Shown here piece after piece: positions 1 to 9,534 of a stretch of 64,000 bases of DNA (position 1 is its first letter; each line of letters opens with the position of its first letter). The notes under the pieces were generated by a model. It saw only the letters and a program-made list of their open reading frames with translations, had not been told where the DNA came from and searched no databases. This DNA comes from Oscillospiraceae bacterium (GTDB lineage Bacteria > Bacillota > Clostridia > Oscillospirales > Ruminococcaceae): positions 41,257 to 105,256 of the forward strand of contig CAAGJI010000056.1 in the NCBI GenBank assembly GCA_900770195.1, written 5' to 3'. A program made the translations under genes and the position numbers.

Positions 1-2
1 TC

Positions 3-31
3 TTGTAATTTGTATTAAAAAGTAGTATAAT
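3..31 (+). promoter_or_regulatory. promoter of pyrG
   Basis: TTGTAA at 3-8 and TATAAT at 26-31 are separated by 17 bases, a sigma-A type promoter. The leader to the pyrG ATG is only about 40 bases. It shows no terminator-antiterminator structure of the kind that controls pyrG in some Gram-positives. Confidence 0.75.
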
Positions 32-61
32 AGAAAAGATAAATATTTTAGATAACTTTAG

Positions 62-1684
<1,623 letters not shown>

Positions 1685-1690
1685 TGCTTC

Positions 1691-1727
1691 AAAAAAGGGA
1701 GTCAGCATATCACTGATTCCCTTTTTT
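1691..1727 (+). terminator. terminator of pyrG
   Basis: GGGAGTCAG (1697-1705) pairs with CTGATTCCC (1713-1721) with one G-T pair. A runs lie on the left and T runs on the right, a standard intrinsic terminator. Confidence 0.9.
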
Positions 1728-1784
1728 AATTAGGAATGAGGAATGAATAATCTGAAAAAATTTCAAATTATTCGCTTTACCCCC

Positions 1785-1813
1785 TTGACAAATTACAAAA
1801 AATAGTGTATACT
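1785..1813 (+). promoter_or_regulatory. promoter of the ylxM-ffh operon
   Basis: TTGACA at 1785-1790, a 17-base spacer, and TATACT at 1808-1813. The palindrome at 1814-1835 lies over the expected transcription start. Confidence 0.8.
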
Positions 1814-1835
1814 TGTAAAGTCGCTTGACTTTACA
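1814..1835 (+). promoter_or_regulatory. perfect inverted repeat over the ylxM start site
   Basis: TGTAAAGTC, four bases, then GACTTTACA: 9-base perfect arms directly after the -10 box, so spanning the predicted +1. It could be an operator for an unknown dimeric repressor or a 5' hairpin that stabilises the mRNA. There is no T run, so it is not a terminator. Confidence 0.6.
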
Positions 1836-1850
1836 CCTGAACGAAAGAGG

Positions 1851-2198
1851 TTGATTTCACTGTATACAAAAAATCTTAGTATGGTCTTGCTTCTTGATAT
1901 GTATGGTTCGCTTTTGTCTGAAAACAGAAGAAATCTTATGCAGCTTTACTATGAAGAAGATTTGTCGCTTGGTGAAATTGCACAGATGCATAACATAACA
2001 CGTCAGGCAGTACACGACAGCATAAAAAAGAGTTCTCAGCTTTTGAATGAAACAGAAGAAAAACTTCATCTTGCAAAAAAATATGACGTTTTAAGAAAAA
2101 ATCTTGAAGCAATTGAAGAGAACGCTTCTCTTCTTTCAGAAAGCAAAGAAAAAGATAATATAATAAAACTTGTACACAGCGGTCTTGAAAATCTTTGA
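1851..2198 (+). CDS. ylxM: YlxM-type helix-turn-helix protein
   Basis: Small protein related to sigma-70 region 4. It is encoded just before ffh in most Firmicutes and is thought to act on SRP function or expression. The helix-turn-helix reads SLGEIAQMHNITRQAVHDSI at about residues 39-58, followed by a coiled C-terminal part. The start is uncertain. TTG at 1851 touches the Shine-Dalgarno GAAAGAGG (1843-1850), CTG at 1860 has ideal spacing, and ATG at 1881 would shorten the usual N-terminus. It is 37 bases from ffh, in the same operon. Confidence 0.9.
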   Translation: MISLYTKNLSMVLLLDMYGSLLSENRRNLMQLYYEEDLSLGEIAQMHNITRQAVHDSIKKSSQLLNETEEKLHLAKKYDVLRKNLEAIEENASLLSESKEKDNIIKLVHSGLENL

Positions 2199-2235
2199 TT
2201 TTTAAATGTGCTGAAAGTGTTGGGAGGTTTCATAA

Positions 2236-3633
2236 ATGGCTTTTGATGGTCTTTCAGATAAACTGAATAATGTGTTTAAAAAGCTTAAATCAAGAGGTAA
2301 ACTCACGGAAGCAGATGTAAACGAAGCCATGCGTGAAGTCAAACTTGCTCTTCTTGAAGCTGACGTAAGTTTTAAAGTTGTTAAAACTTTTGTTAACAAA
2401 ATAAAAGAACGTGCCGTTGGTGAAGAAGTTCTTAAAAGTCTTACCCCTGCACAGCAGGTTGTTAAAATAGTAAATGAAGAACTTATTGCACTTATGGGAA
2501 ATGGGGATACCCGTATAAATATGCCTTCAAAACCGCCTTGTGTAATTATGATGTGCGGTTTGCAGGGTTCAGGTAAAACAACCCATGCTGCAAAACTTGC
2601 CAAATATTTCAAAAAAGAAGGTCACAGACCGCTGCTTGTTGCCTGTGACGTTTACAGACCTGCCGCTATTGAACAGCTTAAAGTTGTTGGTGAAAAAGCA
2701 GGCGTTCACGTTTTTGAAATGGGACAGATTGAACCTGAAATAATTGCAACTCAGGGTCTTCGCTATGCAAGGGACTATGGCAACGACATAGTTATTATAG
2801 ATACCGCAGGACGACTTCATATAGATGAAAAACTTATGAAGGAACTTCAGGTTATAAAAGAAAAAGTTCAGCCGAATGAAATAATGCTTGTAGTTGACGC
2901 TATGACAGGTCAGGATGCTGTTAATGTCGCAAAATCTTTCGATGAAGCAATAGGAATTGACAGTATTCTTATGTCAAAACTTGACTCAGATACAAGAGGC
3001 GGTGCTGCACTTTCCGTTCTTTCAGTAACAGGTAAGCCGATTAAATTTGTCGGTATGGGTGAAAAGCTTGATGAATTTGAAGAATTTCACGCTGATAGAA
3101 TGGCATCACGAATACTTGGAATGGGTGATGTTCTTACACTCATTGAAAAGGCTGAAACGACCATTGACGAAAAAGAAGCCGCTAAAATGGCAAAGCGTCT
3201 TGAAGAAAACAAATTCGATATGAATGACCTTCTTGACCAGCTTCGACAAATTCAGAAAATGGGTTCGATTAAGTCAATTATTTCGATGATTCCGGGAATG
3301 GGAAACAAAATCAAAGATGCAGATATTGATGAAAAGCAATTCACAAGAATTGAAGCTATGATTCAGTCTATGACAAAAAAAGAACGTGAAAAGCCTTCTA
3401 TCATCAACCCGAAAAGAAAAAGACGTATTGCAGCCGGAAGCGGTACTAAAGTTGAAGATGTCAACCGCCTTTTAAAGCAGTTTGAACAGATGCAGAAAAT
3501 GATGAAAAAAATGGGCATTAAAGGCAAAAATGCAAAGGGTAAAGGCAGAAAAATAGACAGACGCACACAAAAAATGCTCGCAGGTATGGATATGTCAGCA
3601 CTTAAAGATATGGACTTATCCAAGCTTAAATAA
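2236..3633 (+). CDS. ffh: signal recognition particle protein Ffh
   Basis: GTPase of the signal recognition particle. With the 4.5S-type RNA it binds signal peptides on ribosomes and delivers them to the membrane receptor FtsY. At 465 residues it has the normal three parts: N domain (1-90), G domain with P-loop GLQGSGKTT (108-116) and DTAGR near 191, and a Met-rich M domain from about 300. The tail is rich in Met, Lys and Gly (MMKKMGIKGKN), as expected for signal-peptide and RNA contact. The RBS GGGAGG precedes the ATG. It sits between ylxM and rpsP, a classic order. Confidence 0.97.
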   Translation: MAFDGLSDKLNNVFKKLKSRGKLTEADVNEAMREVKLALLEADVSFKVVKTFVNKIKERAVGEEVLKSLTPAQQVVKIVNEELIALMGNGDTRINMPSKPPCVIMMCGLQGSGKTTHAAKLAKYFKKEGHRPLLVACDVYRPAAIEQLKVVGEKAGVHVFEMGQIEPEIIATQGLRYARDYGNDIVIIDTAGRLHIDEKLMKELQVIKEKVQPNEIMLVVDAMTGQDAVNVAKSFDEAIGIDSILMSKLDSDTRGGAALSVLSVTGKPIKFVGMGEKLDEFEEFHADRMASRILGMGDVLTLIEKAETTIDEKEAAKMAKRLEENKFDMNDLLDQLRQIQKMGSIKSIISMIPGMGNKIKDADIDEKQFTRIEAMIQSMTKKEREKPSIINPKRKRRIAAGSGTKVEDVNRLLKQFEQMQKMMKKMGIKGKNAKGKGRKIDRRTQKMLAGMDMSALKDMDLSKLK

Positions 3634-3698
3634 CTTTTGAAATCATGCAAGATTTTGCATTGATATAAATAAAAACAATTAATTTGGAGGAAAATAAA

Positions 3699-3941
3699 AT
3701 GGCAGTTAAAATCAGATTAAAGAGAATGGGTGCTAAAAGAGCTCCTTTCTATCGTGTAGTAGTTGCAGACAGCAGATCACCAAGAGACGGCAGATTCATC
3801 GATCAGGTTGGTACTTTTGACCCAACTAAGGATCCGGCTGTTGTTAAATTAGATGCAGAAGCTGTTAAAAAGTGGATCGGCAACGGTGCTCAGCCAACAG
3901 ATACTGTTAAGGCTCTTTTAAAGAAGGAAGGCATTCTTTAA
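3699..3941 (+). CDS. rpsP: 30S ribosomal protein bS16
   Basis: Primary small-subunit protein that stabilises 16S rRNA. The 80 residues begin [20 protein letters not shown], a hallmark of bS16. The start is the ATG at 3699, which lies 8 bases after GGAGG (3686-3690). The in-frame TTG upstream overlaps that RBS and is rejected. A small hairpin (ATGCAA-GATT-TTGCAT, around 3646-3661) lies in the ffh-rpsP gap. rpsP-khpA-rimM-trmD is a conserved Firmicute order, kept here except for the fbp insertion. Confidence 0.97.
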   Translation: MAVKIRLKRMGAKRAPFYRVVVADSRSPRDGRFIDQVGTFDPTKDPAVVKLDAEAVKKWIGNGAQPTDTVKALLKKEGIL

Positions 3942-4008
3942 TTTTTTAAAAGCTTTTTAATGCTTTTGGAAAATGCCTGTTATATTTTATATTCAGGAGG
4001 ATTTCACA

Positions 4009-4242
4009 ATGAAAGAACTTTTATATTCTATCGTGGCTGGTCTTGTTGATGACAAGGAAGCTATCGAAATCAAAGAAGACGAACCAAACGAAGAAGGCGT
4101 TGTAGTTTTCCATCTTCATGTTGGTCCGAATGATATGGGACGTGTAATTGGCAAGCAGGGCAAAATTGCAAAAGCAGTTCGTACTCTTATGCGTGCATGT
4201 GCTGCAAAGAACAATACAAAAGTTTCAGTTGAAATTGAATAG
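4009..4242 (+). CDS. khpA: KH-domain RNA-binding protein KhpA
   Basis: Small KH protein (77 residues), formerly YlqC. In other Firmicutes it pairs with KhpB (Jag/EloR), binds RNA and affects cell elongation and division. The KH signature GRVIGKQGKIAKAV with its GKQG loop is near residues 46-52. The start at 4009 is set by AGGAGG (3995-4000) at good spacing. The longer upstream in-frame ATG lacks an RBS. It follows rpsP by 67 bases. A GC hairpin then separates it from fbp. Confidence 0.93.
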   Translation: MKELLYSIVAGLVDDKEAIEIKEDEPNEEGVVVFHLHVGPNDMGRVIGKQGKIAKAVRTLMRACAAKNNTKVSVEIE

Positions 4243-4257
4243 TTAAATTTTTTTCAA

Positions 4258-4281
4258 AGGGGGTTAATACCCCCTGTTTTT
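4258..4281 (+). terminator. hairpin with short T run between khpA and fbp
   Basis: AGGGGG (4258-4263) and CCCCCT (4270-4275) flank a 6-base loop, followed by GTTTTTG. The stem is short but all GC apart from one A-T pair. It may partly uncouple fbp-rimM-trmD from rpsP-khpA. Confidence 0.6.
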
Positions 4282-4301
4282 GTAATACAAAGAGGTGCAT
4301 T

Positions 4302-6233
4302 ATGCCTGATAAATATCTTAAACTTCTTGCACAGAAATATCCTAATTCAAAAGCCGTTGCAAGTGAAATAATAAATCTTAATGCAATAAAAAGTCTTCCA
4401 AAAGGCACGGAATATTTTTTCAGTGACCTTCATGGTGAATATGTATCTTTTCTCCATCTTTTAAAAAGTGCTTCAGGAATGATATTATCAAAAATAAACC
4501 TTGTTTTTGGAAAAAGTCTTTCAACAAAGGAAAGAGAATCACTTGCTTCCCTGATTTATTACCCTGAACAGAGAATAAAAATAGAAACGGAAAAAGGTAA
4601 TATGAATGATGACTGGAAAAAAGTTACCATTTACCGCCTTATTCAGGTTTGCAACTGTATTTCCGCAAAATATACACGTTCAAGAGTAAGAAAACAGATG
4701 CCTCCTGAATATGCTTATATTATTGATGAACTTTTGAATGTTACAGATGACATAAACAAGGATTTTTATTATGATGAAATAATACGTTCTATTTTGCGTA
4801 CAAAAACAGCGGAAGATTTTATTATATCTCTTTGCTACCTTATTCAAAGGCTTTCAATCGATTTTCTCCATATTATAGGGGATATTTTCGACAGAGGTCC
4901 AAGACCTGACATAATAATTGATGAACTTATAAAATTCGGTTCTGTTGACATTCAATGGGGTAATCACGATGTTTCATGGATGGGTGCAGCCGCAGGAAAT
5001 AAGGCACTTATTGCAAATGTTATAAGAATTGCACTAAGTTACAACTGTTTTGACCTGCTTGAAGACGGCTATGGAATAAATCTTCGTGCTTTGTCTGTTT
5101 TTGCTGATAAATATTATAAAAATGACAAATGCGGAAAATTCAAACCGCATATGCTTGATGCAAATATTTATGATAATGTTGATGCAAATTCAACTGCAAG
5201 GATGCATAAAGCCATAACAATTATTCAGCTTAAACTTGAAAGTCAGCTTATTTCACGTCACCCTGAATATGAAATGGACCACAGAAATATCCTGCCTTCT
5301 GTTGATTTCAGAAATAAAAAAGTTACGATTGAAGGTAAAACGTACAATTTAAATGATGATTATTTCCCAACAATAGACCCTGATTTCCCTGCCGAACTTT
5401 CTGAAGATGAAAAAGAACTTATGGACATTCTTGAGGTTTCTTTCAGACACAGTTCCATACTACAGAAACATATTAAATTTATTTATTCGTGTGGAAGTAT
5501 GTATAAAGTATGTAATGAAAATCTTATGTTTCATGGCTGTATTCCAATGGATGAAAACGGAAACTTTTTATCCCTTAAAATAGGAAAAGAAGAGGTTTCG
5601 GGCAAAGCACTTCTTGATGCCTGCAATGATATGGCTTGCCGTTCGTATTATTCAAAAAGAAATACATCTGAAAGAAAAAATGCAAATGATTTTATGTGGT
5701 ATTTGTGGTGCGGAAGCAAATCGCCTCTTTATGGAAAAAATAAAATGGCATTTTTTGAAAAATATTTCATAGATGATTCTTCTCTCACAAAGGAAATTTA
5801 TAACCCTTATTTCCGACTTTACGACAATCACGAAATTTTTATGCGAATTTTCGATGAATTTGGAATAAGCAGAAAAAAAGGTCATATTATAAACGGCCAT
5901 GTTCCTGTTAAAATAAAAGACGGTGAAAGTCCTGTTAAAGCAGACGGAAAAGTTTTTGTTATTGATGGCGGCATTTCAAAAGCATATCAGTCAAAAACAG
6001 GAATTGCAGGCTATACTCTTATATATTCATCTCATGCATTGCAGCTTGCGGAACATACACCGTTTATCCCCGGAGTAAGGCAAAAATCGCCTGTTGTAAG
6101 TGATGTTGAAATAATGCCTGAAAGAGTCAATATTGCTGATACTGATTTGGGAAATGAACTAAGCGAACAGATAGCTGACCTTGAAAAGCTGCTTAAAGCA
6201 TACAGAAATGGCGATATTTCCGAAGAATATTAA
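4302..6233 (+). CDS. fbp: fructose-1,6-bisphosphatase class III
   Basis: Gluconeogenic enzyme that removes the C1 phosphate of fructose-1,6-bisphosphate. The class III form is found in Firmicutes and belongs to the calcineurin-like metallophosphatases. Metal-binding motifs are visible: SDLHGEY with Asp42/His44, GDIFDRG at 193-199, and WGNHD near 220. A later INGHVPV supplies another His. The length of 643 fits the family (about 640-670). RBS AGAGG precedes the ATG. It is unusual to find it inside the rpsP-khpA-rimM-trmD block, where it ends 14 bases before rimM. Confidence 0.95.
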   Translation: MPDKYLKLLAQKYPNSKAVASEIINLNAIKSLPKGTEYFFSDLHGEYVSFLHLLKSASGMILSKINLVFGKSLSTKERESLASLIYYPEQRIKIETEKGNMNDDWKKVTIYRLIQVCNCISAKYTRSRVRKQMPPEYAYIIDELLNVTDDINKDFYYDEIIRSILRTKTAEDFIISLCYLIQRLSIDFLHIIGDIFDRGPRPDIIIDELIKFGSVDIQWGNHDVSWMGAAAGNKALIANVIRIALSYNCFDLLEDGYGINLRALSVFADKYYKNDKCGKFKPHMLDANIYDNVDANSTARMHKAITIIQLKLESQLISRHPEYEMDHRNILPSVDFRNKKVTIEGKTYNLNDDYFPTIDPDFPAELSEDEKELMDILEVSFRHSSILQKHIKFIYSCGSMYKVCNENLMFHGCIPMDENGNFLSLKIGKEEVSGKALLDACNDMACRSYYSKRNTSERKNANDFMWYLWCGSKSPLYGKNKMAFFEKYFIDDSSLTKEIYNPYFRLYDNHEIFMRIFDEFGISRKKGHIINGHVPVKIKDGESPVKADGKVFVIDGGISKAYQSKTGIAGYTLIYSSHALQLAEHTPFIPGVRQKSPVVSDVEIMPERVNIADTDLGNELSEQIADLEKLLKAYRNGDISEEY

Positions 6234-6247
6234 AAAGGAGATTTAGA

Positions 6248-6766
6248 ATGAAAGAAAAAAGCAATTATCTTGAAGCGGGCAAAATAGTTTCAACCCATGG
6301 TTTAAAGGGTGATATGAGGGTTGTTTCGTGGTGTGACAGTCCTGAACTTTTTTGTGAATTCGATATTTTTTATATTGGAAAAGACAAAAAGGAATATGAA
6401 GTCAAATCGTCTAAAATACAAAAAAATGTTGTTCTTCTTCATCTTGAAGGAATTGAAACTGTTGAACAGGCACAGAAAATGCGTGACACTGTTCTGTATA
6501 TAACCCGTGACCAGCTTGAACTTCCAGAGGGAACATATTTCTTTGAAGATTTAATAGGTTTGCGTGTTGTGGATGCTGATACTGATTTTGAATACGGAAT
6601 TTTAAACGATATTCAGAGAACAGGTGCAAATGACATATACGAAGTAAAAAAGGACGGTGTTTCTGTCTGGATTCCTGCAATTCCGCAGGTTATAGTTAAA
6701 ACAGATATAGAAAACGGCTTGCTTCTTATTTCTCCTATGGAGGGACTTTTTGATGCTCAGAATTGA
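6248..6766 (+). CDS. rimM: 16S rRNA processing protein RimM
   Basis: Chaperone for late maturation of the 30S head; it binds ribosomal protein uS19. The N-terminal barrel shows AGKIVSTHGLKGDMRV (about 11-26). The C-terminal PRC barrel covers about 95-170 and includes the typical WIPAIPQVI stretch. The length of 172 is normal. RBS AAAAGGAG. The gene ends 14 bases inside trmD, so the two are translationally coupled. Confidence 0.95.
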   Translation: MKEKSNYLEAGKIVSTHGLKGDMRVVSWCDSPELFCEFDIFYIGKDKKEYEVKSSKIQKNVVLLHLEGIETVEQAQKMRDTVLYITRDQLELPEGTYFFEDLIGLRVVDADTDFEYGILNDIQRTGANDIYEVKKDGVSVWIPAIPQVIVKTDIENGLLLISPMEGLFDAQN

Positions 6767-7457
6767 AATTGCAACTCTTTTTCCTGAAATGTGCGAAACT
6801 GTTTTATCAGAAAGTATAATAGGACGTGCAAGAAAAAAAGGAGCGGTTGAAATACACTGCCGAAACATACGTGACTATTCACAGGACAAACACAGACGTG
6901 TTGATGATGAACCATATGGAGGCGGTCATGGTATGGTAATGCAGGCAGAACCTATTTACAGGTGCTACGAGGCTGTATGTGAGGATTTTGGTGTGAGACC
7001 GTATGTTATATATATGACACCAAAAGGCACTGTATTCAGCCAGCAGAAAGCCATAGAACTTTCAAAGCGTGAGAATATTCTTATAATTTGCGGGCATTAT
7101 GAAGGTGTGGACCAGCGTATTATAGATGAAATCGTTGATGAAGAAATTTCAATAGGCGATTATGTTTTAACAGGCGGAGAACTTCCTGCTGTTGTGCTTG
7201 CTGATGCTGTTTCAAGAATGTGTGACGGTGTTCTTGCCGATGCTGAATGTTTTCAGGATGAAAGTCATTATTCAGGTTTGCTTGAATATCCGCATTATAC
7301 AAGACCCGAAACCTGGCACGACAAAAAAGTACCTGCTGTTTTATTATCAGGTCACCATAAAAATATAAGTGAATGGCGTACTTCAGAAAGCATAAAGTTA
7401 ACAAAAGAACGTCGTCCCGACTTATTTAATGATTTTTTAAAGAAATCAGATAATTGA
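6753..7457 (+). CDS. trmD: tRNA (guanine-37-N1) methyltransferase
   Basis: SPOUT-fold enzyme that methylates G37 of tRNAs with S-adenosylmethionine and so prevents +1 frameshifting; it is essential in most bacteria. The knotted SAM site is clear: IICGHYEGVDQRI and IGDYVLTGGELPA. The start is the ATG at 6753, with the RBS GGAGGG inside the end of rimM; the TTG one codon earlier is less likely. The 234 residues are normal. The usual next gene rplS is absent; the operon ends here. Confidence 0.96.
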   Translation: MLRIEIATLFPEMCETVLSESIIGRARKKGAVEIHCRNIRDYSQDKHRRVDDEPYGGGHGMVMQAEPIYRCYEAVCEDFGVRPYVIYMTPKGTVFSQQKAIELSKRENILIICGHYEGVDQRIIDEIVDEEISIGDYVLTGGELPAVVLADAVSRMCDGVLADAECFQDESHYSGLLEYPHYTRPETWHDKKVPAVLLSGHHKNISEWRTSESIKLTKERRPDLFNDFLKKSDN

Positions 7458-7762
7458 CATAATTTTAATAAATACGGCTATTTTTCACTTTTTTTTGTTC
7501 ATAACAAACGCCGTGTCGAATGATTGATTTTTGTCAATACCTGACAAATTTTAATTTAAATTGCTTTTTAATATTCACGAAGATGTAGAAAATTTTGGTG
7601 TATTCAAGATTTTTCATAAAAAAGCTGTTGACTGATTTCAGAAAAGTAGGTATAATATTTATATCAGCAGAACACAAGAAGCAAAACAAAATAAAATTTA
7701 TATCTTTTCTGCTGTGTGACCTGACTCACAGGCAGAAAAAATTTACGATTGGAGAGTTAATT
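7458..7762. other. gene-free region between trmD and ptsH
   Basis: There is no convincing gene in these 305 bases. They contain the inverted repeat TTTGTCA-N5-TGACAAA (7530-7548), the ptsH promoter (7628-7656), and a strong hairpin in the ptsH leader (TTTTCTGC at 7705-7712 pairing with GCAGAAAA at 7732-7739, with further inner pairing). Confidence 0.7.
7628..7656 (+). promoter_or_regulatory. promoter of ptsH
   Basis: TTGACT at 7628-7633, a 17-base spacer and TATAAT at 7651-7656. The leader is about 100 bases and carries a stable hairpin just before the RBS. Confidence 0.85.
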
Positions 7763-8035
7763 ATGTTTGTAAAAGATGTAATGGTTCAGAATAAAGTAGG
7801 ACTTCACGCAAGACCTGCAACTTTTTTTATTCAGAAAGCAAATGAATTCAAGTCATCAATCTGGATTGAGAAGGAAGAACGCAGAGTTAACGCAAAGAGC
7901 CTTCTTGGTATCCTTTCACTCGGTATTGTCGGCGGTACAGAAATTAAAGTTATAGCTGATGGTTCTGATGAACAGGCAGCTGTAAACGCACTTGTTGACC
8001 TTGTCAGCAGCGGTTTCAGCGATGATAACAGATAA
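7763..8035 (+). CDS. ptsH: phosphocarrier protein HPr
   Basis: Small phosphocarrier of the sugar phosphotransferase system and, in Firmicutes, a regulator of carbon catabolite control. The 90 residues carry both expected phosphorylation sites: His15 in VGLHARPA (by PEP/EI) and Ser46 in NAKSLLG (by HPr kinase). The start at 7763 follows GGAGAG; the longer upstream reading frame covers the promoter and leader and is rejected. ptsI is not adjacent, so the gene is monocistronic. It could also be a Crh-like regulator, but the intact His15 favours true HPr. Confidence 0.92.
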   Translation: MFVKDVMVQNKVGLHARPATFFIQKANEFKSSIWIEKEERRVNAKSLLGILSLGIVGGTEIKVIADGSDEQAAVNALVDLVSSGFSDDNR

Positions 8036-8055
8036 TTTTAGAAAATAATTAATAT

Positions 8056-8087
8056 AAGGAGGGTTTGACCCTCCTTTTATTTTTTTA
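8056..8087 (+). terminator. terminator of ptsH, probably bidirectional
   Basis: AAGGAGGG, TTTGA, CCCTCCTT, then a T-rich run ending in seven Ts. It overlaps the stop of spoIVB on the other strand and may serve both converging genes. Confidence 0.9.
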
Positions 8088-9285
8088 TTTCATTCAGCAT
8101 ATTTTCGCAAAATACAGCATATCCTTCCGACGAATTTTTTACAAATACATGTGTAACCGCACCTATTATTTTATTATCCTGAATTATAGGACTTCCACTC
8201 ATTCCGCAAACTATTCCGCCTGTTTTTTCAAGAAGACGGCTGTCAGTTATTTTTATTACCATATCTTTGGTTTTTTCTTTTGAATTATAATTTATCTTTT
8301 TTATTTCAATATCATATTTTTCAGCTGTATTTTCATCAACCGAACAATATATAAAGGCTTTGCCCGTGTGAATCTCCTGCTTGCAGCCAAGCTGGAGTTT
8401 TTCTTTTTTCGGCAGATTTTCAGAATTTATGCTTCCATATACACCGCATTCCGTATTACCGCTTATTACTCCTATTCCCTTTTCATTTGTAAATTCAGCT
8501 TTTATTGCACCTGCTTTTCCAAATGAACCTTTTTCTATGCCTTTTATTTTTACTCCTGACGTTTCACATTCTCCAAAAGGGATAAATGTTCCTGTGTCGC
8601 TGTCGCATACAGGATGTCCGAGACTTCCAAAAATATTGTTTTCCGTATCATAAAAAGTTACTGTTCCTATTCCTGCTGTACTGTCACGAACCCACATACC
8701 TATTTCAAAACGTTTGCTGTTTTCTGAAAAAACAGGTGTTATTGAGGTTTTATATTCTTCTCCGTTTCTTTCCGCACATACTGAAACCGGTTCTCCCTCC
8801 GATAAAGCTAAAATATTTTCTATATCTTCAGATGATTTTATGCTTTTGCCTGAAATTGTTTTTATAATATCGCCTGTCTGAATGTTTCCTTTTTCGGCAG
8901 GGCAAATATTCCCCGATGATGACTCAACATTTCCCATACTTGTCACAACCGCACCATCTATATGAATTTTAAGTCCGTAAAGTTCACCGCCGGGGATAAG
9001 AAATTTTTTATCTGTTTCATTTATATTTATGCTTTTTATGGGTATTATTCCAAAAAGTTTCATTTCAGCATAAGATGATGAACTTCTGCTGTTTTGAAAT
9101 GTGCTTTCTGTGTCATACAATTTATTTTTAACCTCAATTGGCAAGAAAGTATTTATTCTGAAATTTTTACCATTTTCGCTATACCATCTGTCAGGCATTT
9201 TCAAACTGTAATAACATATAATAAGATATAATGCTGTTATTGCAGATGAAAAGACTGTAAATATCGCTTTTGCAGTTTTTTTCAT
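8077..9285 (-). CDS. spoIVB: SpoIVB peptidase (stage IV sporulation protein B)
   Basis: Serine peptidase secreted from the forespore that triggers pro-sigma-K processing and sigma-K-dependent mother-cell expression in Bacillus. The 402-residue protein has an N-terminal membrane anchor (about 4-26), a PDZ domain (about 115-185, with GDIIKTISG) and an S55 peptidase domain. The putative catalytic His is in SLGHPVCD and the Ser in GMSGSPI, near the C-terminus. The start at 9285 is chosen because GGTGAGG precedes it; an upstream GTG/ATG option lacks an RBS. It is divergent from spo0A, whereas the two are normally tandem. Confidence 0.95.
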   Translation of the reverse strand: MKKTAKAIFTVFSSAITALYLIICYYSLKMPDRWYSENGKNFRINTFLPIEVKNKLYDTESTFQNSRSSSSYAEMKLFGIIPIKSININETDKKFLIPGGELYGLKIHIDGAVVTSMGNVESSSGNICPAEKGNIQTGDIIKTISGKSIKSSEDIENILALSEGEPVSVCAERNGEEYKTSITPVFSENSKRFEIGMWVRDSTAGIGTVTFYDTENNIFGSLGHPVCDSDTGTFIPFGECETSGVKIKGIEKGSFGKAGAIKAEFTNEKGIGVISGNTECGVYGSINSENLPKKEKLQLGCKQEIHTGKAFIYCSVDENTAEKYDIEIKKINYNSKEKTKDMVIKITDSRLLEKTGGIVCGMSGSPIIQDNKIIGAVTHVFVKNSSEGYAVFCENMLNEIKK

Positions 9286-9477
9286 TTTATCCTCACCTTC
9301 TTTTTTAATATATGTATTATATTTTTGCAATTTAAAGTTGATTTATACAGGTGAATGTCAGGTTAAAAATTTTCACGCAAAAAAAAGAACGCTGTGTATT
9401 TTTAAAATGTTTTGTCGGCATATTTCTTAATATGATAAAAAAGCCTATCCTGCGACTTTTTCTTACAAAACTTTCTG

Positions 9478-9506
9478 TTGATGTCTGTTTTTAACTGTGT
9501 TAATAT
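9478..9506 (+). promoter_or_regulatory. likely vegetative promoter of spo0A
   Basis: TTGATG at 9478-9483, a 17-base spacer, TAATAT at 9501-9506. I could not identify a convincing sigma-H promoter or 0A box in the spoIVB-spo0A gap. TGTCGGC near 9413 is only a partial match. Confidence 0.55.
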
Positions 9507-9534
9507 ATATATGCAGAACAAAGGAGGCAGAACT

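Noticed and set aside
7514..7520. TGTCGAA, a possible 0A box
   Set aside because: A single heptamer is expected several times by chance in 64 kb, and it is not near a sporulation gene start.
7595..7762. 56-residue extension of HPr
   Set aside because: It overlaps the -35/-10 promoter and leader hairpin; the ATG at 7763 has the RBS and gives the standard 90-residue HPr with His15 and Ser46.
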